64,000 nt of DNA from Sipunculus nudus (GCA_026874595.1 CM049308.1:48615327-48679326), one strand, 5' to 3'. Positions 30,001 through 36,787 are shown, numbered from the stretch's first letter. Notes: a model not told the origin generated them from the sequence alone. Translations and numbers: made by a program.

Positions 30001-33000
30001 GTCCCAAATATAATTTTTATTAAAAATAATAAGAGAATCGTATGATTTTTAAAAATAAAATATTACTGAAATGATTATTAAAATAATATTAAAGAATATA
30101 TTCATGAATGTATTTTGAATACATTTTGAAAGTATTTTCACTGGTATTCATATACTTTCATTTTTACCTGAATTCCCATTCTTATGAAAGAAATCTTATA
30201 ATGCAGTACATATTCATATTCGTATTTAAATACAATTGCAAAGTATTCGCACAATGTCTGGTATTTATTCAGTTTTCACCAAACAATGATGTTGAGAATC
30301 CAGAATATACAAAATTCACACATTTAAATAATGATCATAAGTACCTGGTTTTACGGCTTTTATTTATATTAAAAAAAAAAATAAATGTATATATTCATTT
30401 TGGACTAATTTCACATCAATGTAAACACTAGACATAGTAGGAATCTAGATTAATATTATCAACTGCATCTTCGTCTATCATTAATTTTCTTCATATGATC
30501 CCTAATGATTAGTAATGAATAATATGATTTACTTTTTTATCATTAAAACTGAACTGAAATATACCATAGGTGACTGCATGGTGTTATTTGGAATACGTGA
30601 CATTCTATCCATCGATAAAAGATTCTTATATCATCAGTAACTGCAAGTTAATTTCCTGTTATTATCAACTAACAAATTCCTTTTCTATTTTTCTTTAATT
30701 TGTTATTAAAAACCAAGAAAAATTTATTAATTTATTGTTTATTGTCATGTTGTTGGTTAAAACTACTAGATGAGTTGAGTTGGACACCAGGATCAACTGT
30801 GGCTGGCCATAAGCTACCTGGCTGCCCTAGTTTATGCCTCACCTCAAGCATGCATAATTTGCTGAAAGTTCAACAAGGTCAACATACAGGTGACTCAAGA
30901 GGGGCTAGAGAGAACCAAGGTCTGACATGGTCTGATAAAAACATAAATAAAAGCTACAATTTTTGGCCAATTTCTTTCAGCTTTCTAAACTACAAAGCTG
31001 AAATCCTTATGTGTGTATGATATGAAAATTATATCAACAGTGCTCACAGGAAACAAACGTGCCATGGTCAAAGTTGGGCAAAATTTAAGGTACTTATTTT
31101 ATATTTATACTAATAACTCATAAAATTTGAAAAATTCAGAACTAATTTTGGGTATTCAATTGAATCTTGATTAAATTATGTTACATCCCTGACAAAAAAA
31201 TCCCTAGCTTCAGCAATCCTCTTGTTAAGGGAGTAAATATATTTCTTGATTTCTTACAAAGTGCATTATGTTTAGGCCCATAACATAAAACAATTACGCA
31301 ATATTGACATCATTTCTGGCATGTGCATAGAGAATGTATAGAAAAATATGGATATTATATATGATTAAAGTCAGATCAGTGGTTTTGATATTAGGCAGTC
31401 TTGAAGTGTAACAAAGGGTTTTTAATGGAAAAATGAAGTTTTTCATTAATATCTCAAAGGTATTAAGTCTTAGTGACCAAATCCTTGGCATGGTAGGGGA
31501 TTTTTAGGGGATTAATTGTATGCCAAATTTTAGGAACTGAGAGCTGAAGCTGGGGATCTGAGCTCTTGCAAACTGCATGACACTAGCTTGATGTAAACAA
31601 TATGTTACATGGTGCTTGAAAACTTGAATAAAATCTACAGTTTTTGATCAACTGGTTTCAAATTTTTGGTGTTAACAGACAAAATGCTAACAAAAACATG
31701 CTGTGAAAATTAAATCCACAGTACATACAGGAAAAAAACGTGCCATGGTCAAAGATGGGCAAAATTTAAGGTACCAATTTTTTATTTCTGTTAATATTTT
31801 TAAAAATTTAAAAGATTTTGATCTAATTTTGGGTATACAATTTAATTTTGATTAATTAAAGTTACATTACTGGAAAAAAAATCCATAGCTTTAACATGTT
31901 TTGTGTTAAGTGATCAAATATCTTTCCTGATTTTTTACAAAATGCATTATGTTTTGGCCCATAACTGTTTAAATTATATAACACAGACATAAATTCTGGC
32001 ATGTACATAGGAACTATATAGAGGAATATTTCTGGTAAATATAAGAAAAAACAGATGAGTGGTTTTGATATTAGTCAGTCCTGAAGTGTGAAAATAGGTT
32101 TTTAATAAAAAATTGAGGTTTTTCCTTAATTTCTCAAAGGAGAAAGACCTAGTTTTTTGCTTGGAAGGAGATGTTCGGGACATCTAACATTATGCCGAAT
32201 TTTGGATTCCTAGGTCTTACGGTTTCAAAATGTGCCACATCTACGGACGGACAGACGGACGGACGGATGGACAGACGGACAGACGATGGACAATGGACCA
32301 CGACTATAGCTCAGATGACTTATAGTCAGCTGAGCTAAAAATACAGGTGGCGCCACCACTTTTCAGGAATTGACAAAACTAGTCATGGTTAATATTCAAG
32401 GCAAGATTCATGACAATCCATGCATCAATTATCAAGATATTTGAGGTTTTGTATTATATTTTTGATTATTCTGGGGGGGTACTTTCAAGCCCCATAGCTC
32501 GGAAGATATAGGTTGCAGTGACCTAATTTCAGGTTTCCAAGGAGATTTTTTATTGACCTCCCTGGATATTCACTTAGAAGTTTCTAGGTCTAGAAGTTAA
32601 AATTTGTGCCCTGCTAATGGACGGCCGGACATCTGGACGCCCGGACGGCTGACGAACAAAGCACCATTCCTATACCTCAGTTGACTTACAGTCAGCTGAG
32701 CTAAAAATAGAATTATTATTTCAATGAGATGGAAAATACATTTTTATTTTAAAACTTACACTGGGCAGTTATTTATGGCATACATGCAGGAATAACAAAA
32801 TGAAACAAGTGTAACAGCCTTCAGCTGATGAGCACAACTCATTGCTGCATTTAATTTGATATTTCATATTTATTAGTATAATTTTATTGTCATCAAAACA
32901 TAATGATGTATTAAAATTGTATGGTTCAATCCAAAACTGCCCTTTCAGCAACCTTGAAAACTATGAAAATCTTTCAAGGTGCTAAGATTTGTACCTTTAC

Positions 33001-36000
33001 CATCTAGTTTTTGAAGAAAAAACAAATCTAGGTCTATGTCATTCTAGGCCTGATACACAAGAATGATGAATCGCTCTACAGGAAAACCATTCAATATGTG
33101 ACTGGTTGGTGTGAGGAACACTACCTTCAGTTAAATGTAAAGAAGACTAAAGAAGTAGTCTTTGATTTTAGGAGATCAAAATCTGTAATTACCCCAGTTG
33201 CTATCAAAAATGAAGATGTTGATATTGTAGAAAATTATAAATACTTAGGATGTATTATTGACAGAAATCTGAATTGGAAAGAACATGTGTTGAATCAATC
33301 CAAGAAAGCAAACAAAAGATTATATTAACTTTACTATCTAAGAAAGCTTAATATTGACAAAACCATAATTACCATGTTTTATAATTCAGTAATTTCCAGT
33401 GTCCTTACTTATTCACTGGAGTGCTGGTTTACAAATATATCTGATAAGTTAAAGAAACAGTTGAATAATACCAGGAAGAGAAGTAGTAGAATAACTGGTA
33501 CTTCTCTTGCCACACACCAGGATATCTGTGAAACCAAAACAATGGCCTTCATATCTAAGGTCATGAATGACACAACACATCCCCTATATTCAGAGTTCCG
33601 TTTTTTACCTTCAAGTAAACACCTAGATACAATATTCTGCAGAACAACTCGTTTTAAAAAATCTCTCGTACCACACAGTATTAAACTTTTTAACTCACAA
33701 CCCTCTTAGAAATTTAACGTTTTGAATTATGTGTTTTACCTGCAGAATTAACTGTTTTATCATTTTTACATGCTTAATTTTACATGCATAGTCAATATAT
33801 TAAGTGTGATTTTTATGTATTTTTATGTATTATTTTTATGTATTTATCTATCTATTTACTTATTTATTTTTTATGTAATGAATTGCAAGTCAACGACAAA
33901 TTCCTGGAACTGAAGGCTAATAAATGTTATCTTATCTTATCTTATCTTATCTTATCTCTTATCTTTGTAGTTGAAATATGTGATATGATAATGGATTGCC
34001 AACCAGATAGTCACATTTTGGTGGAGTTTTAATTGCAAAAGGAAAAAGGCCAGGTAGGTGTGGATTCTTCGGATTCTGAATATCTGTGAGTGAAAATTAT
34101 ATTTACCTGAGCATCCAGAGACCGCTTAAGCTCCATCATATATGCATACTGTTCTGGATATATATACTCATAAGGAAAGTAAACCAGGAGTCCATCAATG
34201 TTCAACCTACAATCACAAAAATGGCAATAATCTAGCAAGTACAACCTTGAAACTATAAACTAAAATCAACTGAAATCTCCAGACCAGACAAACAGCACTA
34301 AAATCAATCTATGAAGTATGCAGCCAGCTTCTTTGTATGCTCCTGAGGCAGCAGAAATCTTGCGCTTCTAAAGAAGCAACTGATTTTCATGCTGCCAGCT
34401 TTGACCGTTTATGATATATTTAGACACCAGATGGCGGTTCGTTGTCCGCTGAAATTAAAGTGCGTATGATGTGACAAGCAGCCAATCAGATGCCAATAAA
34501 CAAACACTCGACAGGCATCCTGGCTCCGCCCATTGCTGTGCTTCAAGCGCCGCTTGATGAGTGTCCGGTCGAATTTAAATTACTCCCTCTGCATTCTCGC
34601 ATCATCAACAGATTCGATTATGACATTATGACTGTGTTAGGCTAGCCATATATCTGTTGTCTGCAGAACTGAAACAAGCCAACAGGTGTGCACGCAGCCA
34701 TGGTTGTTACGTTTCGTTTGAATTACAGCTCACCGGCCGAGCATCCTATGTGCCCAAGGCCCTAAGCAAACCACGTCAGGGGCAATTCTCTCTGAGCCTG
34801 TGGCCTGTTCAGACGGTTGCGCGGGGCAATGAGCTGTCACTCAAAATGAAATTAACATGATTGGCTCCGTGTATTCCTCGCTTGGCTTTGTGTTCCAGCA
34901 CAAGGTCTCATCTGATTGGACAAAAAATACAGTGCTCCCTTCTGGTGTAGCAATTCAGGATACGAGGTCATAACAAACAGTGCCTTACGATATAGGCAGT
35001 AGCCCTATAACTTAAGTAAAGCGCTGTGTAAAGAGCGTAGGTTCTTTGTTATTGTTCTCCCTTTCAAGGTTACAGCACCTAAAGAGTTGCCAATTTCACA
35101 AATATCCATCATCAATCTTTTCCTAAATTAAAACAGATGCGTTAAAGTCTCATAATACAATGCAGTTACGGCCATAATATATTAAAATTTGCAAGTGCAT
35201 GGTTTTTTTTGTAAAGCTGTACAACAATTATCTACGCCACACAAGCTGCTATAGATGCAAACCCTTGGTGATTTCAGTTAATTTAAACCTTACAGCAAGG
35301 CATTATAAAGTTATTCAACTGACAGGGATATTTTAAACAGGACAGGAGCTGTGGCCCCCAAACATCTGCTTTGGTTAGGCAATGTAAACCTCTCCTATCC
35401 CTAGGTTTTCCTGTAATATGCTCAAAGTACTCCAGATATTAGCAAAACCCATTTGGGCATTAATTACTCTTATTAAATAATAGGACATATTGTAACACTT
35501 TTACCTTGTTCCTGCTTCATCAACATATCATGACATTGACTATTCTATTGTAGCCATGTTTCCGTTGCCAGGAAAACGGATACTAACCCAGTGAAGAACG
35601 CCTGGAGGTAATGTTGTAACATTTCTTTTATGACGGACAGCAAACCAGCCTGCCAACCCACATGCATAGGGACATGGCTGTCACTGGAAGCCATGCCTAG
35701 CTTTCATTATGTGCCTGTGAGGATGCTAGGGACACAAAGGTGGCTGGGCCAATGGGCCAAATTATTTAAATCAACCATCCCAGACACCTCAGTCAGAGCA
35801 GAAACTGAATATAGTATAGACCTATAGCTCAAACTATGCGTTAGGAAACAGTGGATCTCACTGGTGCTGCATTTTGCTGATCAGCGTCAGCAAGATTTTA
35901 AATGAATGCTAATAGAAATATTGTCGTCATCATTGTTAAATGTTAATGTTTATGGCTGGTTGTTATCAAATTAAACATTCCATATATGAATTTAATAACC

Positions 36001-36649
36001 AACTACTGATTGTCAATTCTTATCATGACTCTCTGGGAACTTGGCTTAAACATGATTAACATCATTTAACAAGTTCTTAGACCTGACAAGTACCGACAGC
36101 ATCATACACAGACTAGACCAACTGTGACAAAATTAAACCAATATTGATTATCCAGTTTTTAACAACTGAAGAAAAGTACAAATATATTGTATGCAGGTCT
36201 GATAAATTTTTATTCAGTTGTCAACTTCCTATAACTGTTGATCAATTAACAATAACAGTGACACTGCTATTTGAACACTCTTTGGCTTTTTTAATATTAT
36301 TTTCACATGATTAAACACTATAGTATGACACTCTGTGAATGGTCAACCCTAGTTTATTGTATGACATAACCTAGCCACAGTATGAACTGCCTGACCAGCA
36401 CTGCTCCCTGCCGGCCAAGCGGTATATACGTTGCCAGAAATAACCGTGACGAACCAAACGAAACAGGTCTGTTGCCAAAAATAACCGTGACGAACCAAAC
36501 GAAACAGGTGAGAAACGACTTGTACCCCAGTCCATCCACGACGTGGGCGATAATGGAGCAAAGAAGACCAAACTTGCGTGATATTATTTTGTACGAATAA
36601 CCTATCACTAAAAAAAAAACAAGAACTTCTAAAAGATCTCTTACTTCAT
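1..36649 (-). CDS. ERCC2: ERCC2/XPD helicase, 5' part of a split gene (7 exons seen, gene continues beyond the left edge)
   Basis: This is the 5'-3' ATP-dependent DNA helicase of TFIIH, which opens DNA in nucleotide excision repair and takes part in transcription initiation. The coding order is 36649-36645, 34206-34107, 28606-28529, 24190-24128, 6112-5999, 5705-5589 and 34-1. Every junction has AG/GT borders. All introns are phase 0 except the first, which splits codon 2. The joined reading frame gives 170 residues that align with human XPD without gaps. Walker A is MPSGTGKT at 42-49, with Lys48. Motif Ia is the region [12 protein letters not shown]. The Fe-S domain cysteines fall at 116, 134 and 155, the human positions. 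The fourth cysteine, the DEAH box and the second helicase domain should lie left of base 1. Introns are about 2.4, 5.5, 4.3, 18.0, 0.3 and 5.6 kb and almost all repeat-filled. No frameshift or stop interrupts the exons, so the gene looks functional. Family assignment is near certain; the exact ends are inferred from splice consensus. Confidence 0.96.
35..560. other. ERCC2 intron 6, left part: nothing recognised
   Basis: AT-rich intron sequence with no open reading frame of note, no terminal repeats and no array that I can recognise. Confidence 0.5.
561..1060 (+). repeat. decayed tail-bearing repeat copy
   Basis: Phrases such as 'caaggtcaaggtcaccag' and 'agatcaga' recur at loose intervals. 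The segment ends at about 1026-1050 with GACTGAAAGTCAGCTGAGCTA, a degenerate form of the hairpin tail that closes the modular family found throughout the window. No head is visible on its left, so it is probably an old 5'-truncated copy. Confidence 0.45.
1229..2940 (+). repeat. modular head/tail element copy 1 (head present, tail missing)
   Basis: It starts with the head ACAAGGGACCCATGGGTC, which contains a 12-bp perfect palindrome, followed by GCTCAGCTGA. The body matches 14255-15670 over about 1.4 kb, including the shared parts at 'gcatatgagaagctaagagg' and 'cacttttcaatcaattcc'. Within it two G-runs (2236-2250 and 2322-2337) sit in a duplicated block of roughly 90 bp (about 2224-2390). The part at 2741-2920 is also found in reverse orientation at about 50.98-51.11 kb. 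No hairpin tail is present; the next head starts at 3001, so the copy is truncated or was overrun. Confidence 0.7.
3001..5277 (+). repeat. modular element copy 2 with satellite array and three successive tails
   Basis: The head at 3001 (ACAAGTGACCCAGGGGTC then GCTCAGCTGA) leads into an array. The first units repeat about every 167 bp, seen from the 'tttattctgggg' marks at 3292, 3462 and 3628. Later units are about 340 bp long and carry GGTGGCGCCACC at about 4216 and 4555 (with variants near 3849 and 4927). Hairpin tails TAGCTCAG...CTGAGCTA occur at 4169-4199, 4876-4906 and 5244-5274. Each is preceded by a GACGG- or GACA-type microsatellite (for example 5191-5225). The first 1.2 kb is nearly the same as 10036-11232. 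It is a non-coding, non-autonomous element, probably Helentron/pearl-like; the class is inference. Confidence 0.8.
5277..5588. other. ERCC2 intron 6, right end: nothing recognised
   Basis: AT-rich intron sequence next to the exon 6 donor (GAG then GTATGC on the minus strand). A short GACA-like stretch at about 5471-5510 suggests a decayed repeat tail, but no boundaries can be set. Confidence 0.4.
5589..5705 (-). CDS. ERCC2: ERCC2 exon 6
   Basis: This exon has 117 nt and 39 codons, covering residues 121-159. The acceptor TATTACAG lies just above 5705 and the donor GTATGC begins at 5588. It contains Cys134 (in [14 protein letters not shown]) and Cys155 (in PLCDFFE), two ligands of the 4Fe-4S cluster that XPD needs for helicase activity. 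The segment [11 protein letters not shown] matches invertebrate XPD more closely than the human version. It lies 293 bp from exon 5, by far the shortest intron seen in the gene. Confidence 0.96.
5999..6112 (-). CDS. ERCC2: ERCC2 exon 5
   Basis: This exon has 114 nt and 38 codons, covering residues 83-120: [14 protein letters not shown] through [16 protein letters not shown]. Cys116 in NMCIHPE is the first Fe-S ligand. The acceptor TTTTAG is at 6118-6113. The donor could be read as GAG|GTGAGA; this choice keeps phase 0 and gives IHPE-VGEQRDG at the next junction, matching the family spacing of 18 residues between Cys116 and Cys134. Confidence 0.96.
6113..6780. other. ERCC2 intron 4, left end: nothing recognised
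   Basis: Intron sequence with overlapping short ORFs on both strands at 6402-6775 that show no recognisable protein similarity. I see no terminal repeats here. Confidence 0.4.
6780..7665 (+). repeat. tandem array of ~250-bp units with GGCACCACC core
   Basis: Phrases recur in order: 'aaatttcaggccaatac', 'gagatatgaacaattttc', 'gcagatggcaccaccag', 'gtacaaggtggagcac', 'ggtaggtggcccatctg'. Marks near 7080, 7366 and 7635 ('aacatgccaaatttcaga') and near 7180 and 7460 (the GGCACCACC block) give a period of about 270 bp. The order of phrases resembles the 16.5-17.3 and 44.7-45.7 kb arrays, so it is probably a diverged relative. Confidence 0.6.
7705..7868 (+). repeat. ~40-bp minisatellite, about four copies
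   Basis: Units read roughly 'cacccatgaggtgatcacat' plus 'gcagccttgagg', starting near 7711, 7751, 7793 and 7829. They differ by a few substitutions and small indels. Confidence 0.75.
7869..9600 (+). repeat. diverged interspersed repeat with tandem ~120-180-bp subunits
   Basis: Blocks containing 'ctcctgctgttcctgagaaa', 'tcatgtgacaaacatt' and 'cctcaatttcagatatgac' recur near 8640, 8950, 9020 and 9160. The right part (9240-9440) matches 17870-18080. The 3' end near 9560-9600 ('cataagctcacaggttc') also closes a fragment at 23.75-23.93 kb. This is a second repeat family with its own 3' end, distinct from the hairpin-tail family. Confidence 0.6.
9676..9844 (+). repeat. decayed head fragment of the modular family
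   Basis: A degenerate head ('cgccctatggggca' then 'gcgcttagctgg') is followed by 'gtttgaaatttttagcaaat', 'aagcataaaaaagctaagag' and 'ccctcctactt', matching the first 150 bp of the copies at 1229 and 14255. Confidence 0.6.
9845..10035 (+). pseudogene. LINE reverse-transcriptase C-terminal fragment, left piece
   Basis: An open stretch of about 63 codons ends ...[13 protein letters not shown] and then runs into the head of the modular element at 10036. The same reading frame resumes at 14064 with ISETLRIF[15 protein letters not shown]. Both pieces fit the region before the zinc finger at the C-terminus of some non-LTR retrotransposon reverse transcriptases. Identification rests mainly on the right piece. 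Confidence 0.5.
10036..14063 (+). repeat. modular element copy 4: head, long 340-bp satellite array, microsatellite, hairpin tail
   Basis: The head ACAAGTGACCCAGGGGTC is at 10037. The first ~1.2 kb duplicates 3001-4200. The array has the GGTGGCGCCACC block or a near variant at 10879, 11249, 11586, 12004, 12344, 12680, 13017, 13355 and 13691. Regular spacing is 336-340 bp; the wider gaps come where internal tails sit. Tails are at about 11199-11231, 11724-11750 and 14029-14059. A GACA/GACGG microsatellite (13965-14012) comes before the last tail. The unit also holds conserved 'gattctaggtccagtc' and 'ggtaacagagacctaat' blocks. Short ORFs in the array are shared by all units and look like chance products of the repeat. 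Confidence 0.85.
14064..14250 (+). pseudogene. LINE reverse-transcriptase C-terminal fragment with zf-RVT-like cysteines, right piece
   Basis: In frame with 9845-10035 the sequence reads ISETLRIF, stop, [11 protein letters not shown], then ELCSLCK, stop, [20 protein letters not shown]-x2-C followed about 15 residues later by C-x-C, with upstream FKLIHR, matches the zinc-binding region at the C-terminus of many non-LTR retrotransposon RTs. Two in-frame stops mark it as dead. It is interrupted on the left by the 4-kb modular element and on the right by another head at 14255. Confidence 0.55.
14255..16126 (+). repeat. modular element copy 5, full length without array
   Basis: It runs from head ACAAGGGACCCATGGGTC at 14256 to the hairpin tail at 16091-16121 (one substitution, CTGGGCTA), about 1.87 kb. 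Its first 1.4 kb matches 1229-2720. Its 3' part (15590-16120) matches the ends of the 22.7-23.74, 26.4-28.36 and 31.2-32.34 kb copies: 'gtgcattctgtttgggcc', 'atgtacataggaa', 'ggttttgatattagg', then a short GACGG-like stretch before the tail. This is the best example of a simple head-body-tail element here. Confidence 0.8.
16127..16540. other. ERCC2 intron 4 interval: nothing recognised
   Basis: No reading frame, array or terminal repeat that I can identify between the tail at 16121 and the array that starts near 16540. Confidence 0.4.
16540..17335 (+). repeat. dimeric GGTGGC array, copy A
   Basis: Alternating subunits: one around 'gcaggtggcgccacca' with 'atgataaagagctatg' and 'ttttggcccaatc', the other around 'gtaggtggcaccacctgtca' with 'ccaggatgtataaa' and 'caaatttcaggtggataagtc' variants. 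The GGTGGC blocks are near 16706, 16854, 16982 and 17133, so steps are about 128-150 bp. The right end, 'aggaaaggtcagaggtca', is the same as in the copy at 44.69-45.72 kb. Confidence 0.75.
17411..17480 (+). repeat. TCTAGACA-rich minisatellite
   Basis: About four copies of a ~20-bp unit built from 'catctagacattgtg' and 'tctagacatctagatgctgt'. TCTAGA palindromes recur every 8-20 bp, so the block is largely self-complementary. Confidence 0.7.
17560..18090 (+). repeat. copy of the 7.9-9.6 kb repeat family
   Basis: It matches 8080-8160 ('caaatctg', 'gaaagcctttt', 'ggctacaatgctttt') and then 9160-9440 ('cctcaatttcagatatgac', 'tcggccaaaa', 'ttccagggatcatttctgtg', 'agcttttttagctttttccc'). It is cut short on the right by the modular head at 18098. 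Confidence 0.6.
18726..20331 (-). mobile_element. nested Helitron-like non-autonomous element (1606 bp)
   Basis: The uninterrupted paralogue at 30322-30340 reads 'catttaaataatgatc'; here the same site is split as catttaaA / TAATGATC. On the minus strand the element ends in CTAG, preceded 12 nt upstream by a 7-bp GC-rich hairpin, TGGCACC TGC GGTGCCA (18738-18754). It inserted between A and T with no target duplication. These are the hallmarks of Helitron 3' ends. The 5' end (minus strand) begins TTGTATCGCC, not the usual TC, and forms a 12-bp stem (20303-20329, one mismatch). No coding capacity: the interior is mostly an array of four ~323-335-bp units. Orientation and class are inferred from the ends. 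Confidence 0.8.
18800..20230 (+). repeat. ~330-bp tandem array inside the Helitron-like element
   Basis: Four units are marked by 'aacaggtggcgccacctg' or variants at 19013, 19336, 19671 and about 19999. The block is a 16-bp palindrome, CAGGTGGCGCCACCTG, in the second unit. Each unit also holds 'cttataatgctcaca', 'ggtattaaacggcac' and 'atggcaatattcaaggtcaa'. The unit sequence is otherwise unrelated to the 340-bp array of the modular family. Confidence 0.85.
21303..22712. mobile_element. nested TA-flanked terminal-inverted-repeat element (1410 bp)
   Basis: The empty paralogue at 31296-31303 has a single TA (caat-TA-cgcaat); here TA occurs on both sides (21301-21302 and 22713-22714). The ends are 25-bp inverted repeats, starting TCGTAAAATCTCCACTTAAA on the left with a single mismatch to the right end. 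A TA duplication and a start of CCGTAA point to the Tc1/mariner/pogo group, as a non-autonomous or deleted copy. No transposase reading frame is present. The interior is richer in CG dinucleotides than its surroundings and repeats 'taaaaccgcac' near the left end. Confidence 0.85.
23746..23930 (+). repeat. 3'-end fragment of the 7.9-9.6 kb repeat family
   Basis: It matches the right end of that family ('gatgctagcttttgccg', 'gagatagctatggttaacat', then a GACA-like stretch and 'cataagctcacaggttc'). Confidence 0.55.
24128..24190 (-). CDS. ERCC2: ERCC2 exon 4
   Basis: This exon has 63 nt and 21 codons, covering residues 62-82: [21 protein letters not shown]. The acceptor CTTCAG is just above 24190 and the donor GTAATC starts at 24127. 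It encodes helicase motif Ia ([12 protein letters not shown]), which is almost invariant in XPD proteins. It is separated from exon 5 by an 18-kb intron made almost wholly of repeats. Confidence 0.96.
24340..24520 (+). repeat. decayed single unit and tail of the modular family
   Basis: 'gaggtttctaggtcaagcag', 'ttatgatttgtgtcctgtta' and 'cagatggcagat' after 'tatagct' follow the order of the 340-bp unit end and tail, but the hairpin has lost its right arm. Confidence 0.45.
24694..25175 (+). pseudogene. LINE reverse-transcriptase C-terminal fragment
   Basis: The first frame reads ...[20 protein letters not shown]... to [20 protein letters not shown]. After a -1 shift near 24915 it continues [26 protein letters not shown], and a further frame reads [20 protein letters not shown]. 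The block NKALRAALR...TKHQ followed by IKDYM resembles the C-terminal part of jockey/I-type RTs. It has frame breaks and no catalytic domain. Confidence 0.5.
25352..26448 (+). repeat. modular element copy 7, tail-less
   Basis: The head at 25352 is degenerate ('acaagggactgatgggtc' then 'gtgctcagctga'). The interior shares short blocks with the other copies ('tcaacagtgcttactgggaa'). A G-run lies at 25748-25771. The next head begins at 26449, so this copy has lost its 3' half. Confidence 0.55.
26449..28360 (+). repeat. modular element copy 8, head to tail
   Basis: The head is divergent ('acaagggagccttgggtc' then 'cactaagctgaa'). The body includes 'gccaaagttgggcgaac', 'tctctagcttcaacaatttt', 'atgtttgggcgcataact' and a second partial body copy from about 27710. 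A GACA/GACGG microsatellite (28288-28310) precedes the hairpin tail at 28326-28356, whose arms are fully matched here (CTCAGATGACT and AGTCATCTGAG). Length is about 1.9 kb. Confidence 0.7.
28529..28606 (-). CDS. ERCC2: ERCC2 exon 3 (Walker A)
   Basis: This exon has 78 nt and 26 codons, covering residues 36-61: [26 protein letters not shown]. It holds the ATP-binding P-loop SGTGKT with Lys48, the residue whose loss abolishes XPD ATPase activity in other species. The acceptor GTGCAG is at 28612-28607 and the donor GTATGT starts at 28528. A repeat head begins 54 bp upstream, in the intron. Confidence 0.97.
28660..29610 (+). repeat. modular element copy 9: same head, different array, GACA microsatellite
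   Basis: The head 'ctagggacccatgggtc' plus 'gacgctcagctg' is followed by five units of about 136-147 bp. Each contains a version of 'cctgtgaccttgacctttga' plus 'catgaccccaaaatc' (near 28820, 28962, 29098, 29245 and 29390). It then ends in a GACA microsatellite (29525-29555) and 'gggtgataactatatggc'. The array is unrelated to the 340-bp satellite and the usual hairpin tail is missing. Confidence 0.75.
29701..32340 (+). repeat. modular element copy 10, intact reference copy (2.64 kb)
   Basis: The head is ACAAGGGACCTATGGGTC at 29702 and the tail hairpin is at 32307-32337, after a GACGG microsatellite (32244-32288). It is the uninterrupted partner of the copy at 18098-23745. The short ORF starting near the head ([19 protein letters not shown]...) is present in both copies but has no recognisable similarity. 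The rest carries no ORF that could be a transposase or helicase, so the element is non-autonomous. Confidence 0.85.
32341..32707 (+). repeat. single satellite unit with its own tail, fused after copy 10
   Basis: Directly after the tail A-run at 32337 a unit begins 'tacaggtggcgccaccact'. It has the usual order of blocks ('tattctggggggg', 'cagtgacctaatttcagg', 'tttctaggtctag'), a GACGG-type stretch and a further hairpin tail at 32673-32703. The tail-unit-tail order is the same as at 4169-4906. Confidence 0.75.
33030..33960 (+). pseudogene. LINE 3' end: RT C-terminal domain plus TTATC tail
   Basis: One frame runs from about 33040 to 33709: [42 protein letters not shown] region, then YKYLGCIID, one in-frame TAA at 33326-33328, then [17 protein letters not shown] and a final [11 protein letters not shown]. 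These are typical of the thumb and C-terminal region of CR1/Rex-type non-LTR retrotransposons. After the stop come about 220 bp of 3' UTR, 'aataaatg' and a TTATC microsatellite (33927-33963), the usual kind of LINE 3' end. It is 5'-truncated and lies in ERCC2 intron 2. Confidence 0.8.
34107..34206 (-). CDS. ERCC2: ERCC2 exon 2
   Basis: This exon has 100 nt: one base completing codon 2 (AA|G, Lys) and 33 codons, [19 protein letters not shown] to [11 protein letters not shown], residues 3-35. The acceptor TTGTAG is at 34212-34207 and the donor GTAAAT starts at 34106. The block [15 protein letters not shown] is the N-terminal signature of XPD and includes the Q-motif-like region before the P-loop. 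Confidence 0.97.
34207..36438. other. ERCC2 intron 1: low-repeat sequence with a promoter-like patch
   Basis: No arrays or heads are seen here, unlike the other introns. The patch 34400-34950 has more CG dinucleotides, CCAATCAG at about 34481, 'ggctccgcccattg' at about 34521 and ATTGG at about 34860 and 34915. It might be an alternative promoter or enhancer, or a fragment of an unrelated element. No coding exon is recognised. Confidence 0.35.
36439..36510 (+). repeat. 41-bp tandem duplication
   Basis: The block containing 'taaccgtgacgaaccaaacg' followed by 'aaacaggt' occurs at 36441 and again at 36482, nearly unchanged. It lies about 140 bp inside intron 1 of ERCC2. Confidence 0.8.
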
Positions 36650-36787
36650 GGCTGTGGGAAAGATATCGCTGGCTAGATCTATAAAACTATTATTTGCGAC
36701 GAACACCGCCTCTGTGCCTTCCACAGCCTTCAGCTTCAGCTGTGTCCCTCCGTACTTCATATGTCTACCTCCAGATGCCGCCAACAT
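36645..36787 (-). CDS. ERCC2: ERCC2 exon 1 with start codon, plus in-frame upstream extension
   Basis: The conserved start is ATG at 36649-36647, then AA and the donor GTAAGA from 36644. Splicing to exon 2 gives M-K-L-N-I-D-G, matching human XPD. Upstream of this ATG the same frame is open to another ATG at 36787-36785, adding 46 codons before the conserved Met (MLAASGG...DIFPTA). An in-frame TAG lies seven codons further up. Both ATGs have a purine at -3. I take the inner ATG as the true start, from family length; the outer one would give an N-terminal extension not known for XPD. An open run of this length is not rare by chance. Confidence 0.8.

Noticed and set aside
36349-36608. Overlapping ORFs on both strands containing a repeated peptide
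   Set aside because: The peptide repeat comes from the 41-bp tandem duplication; no coding signal.
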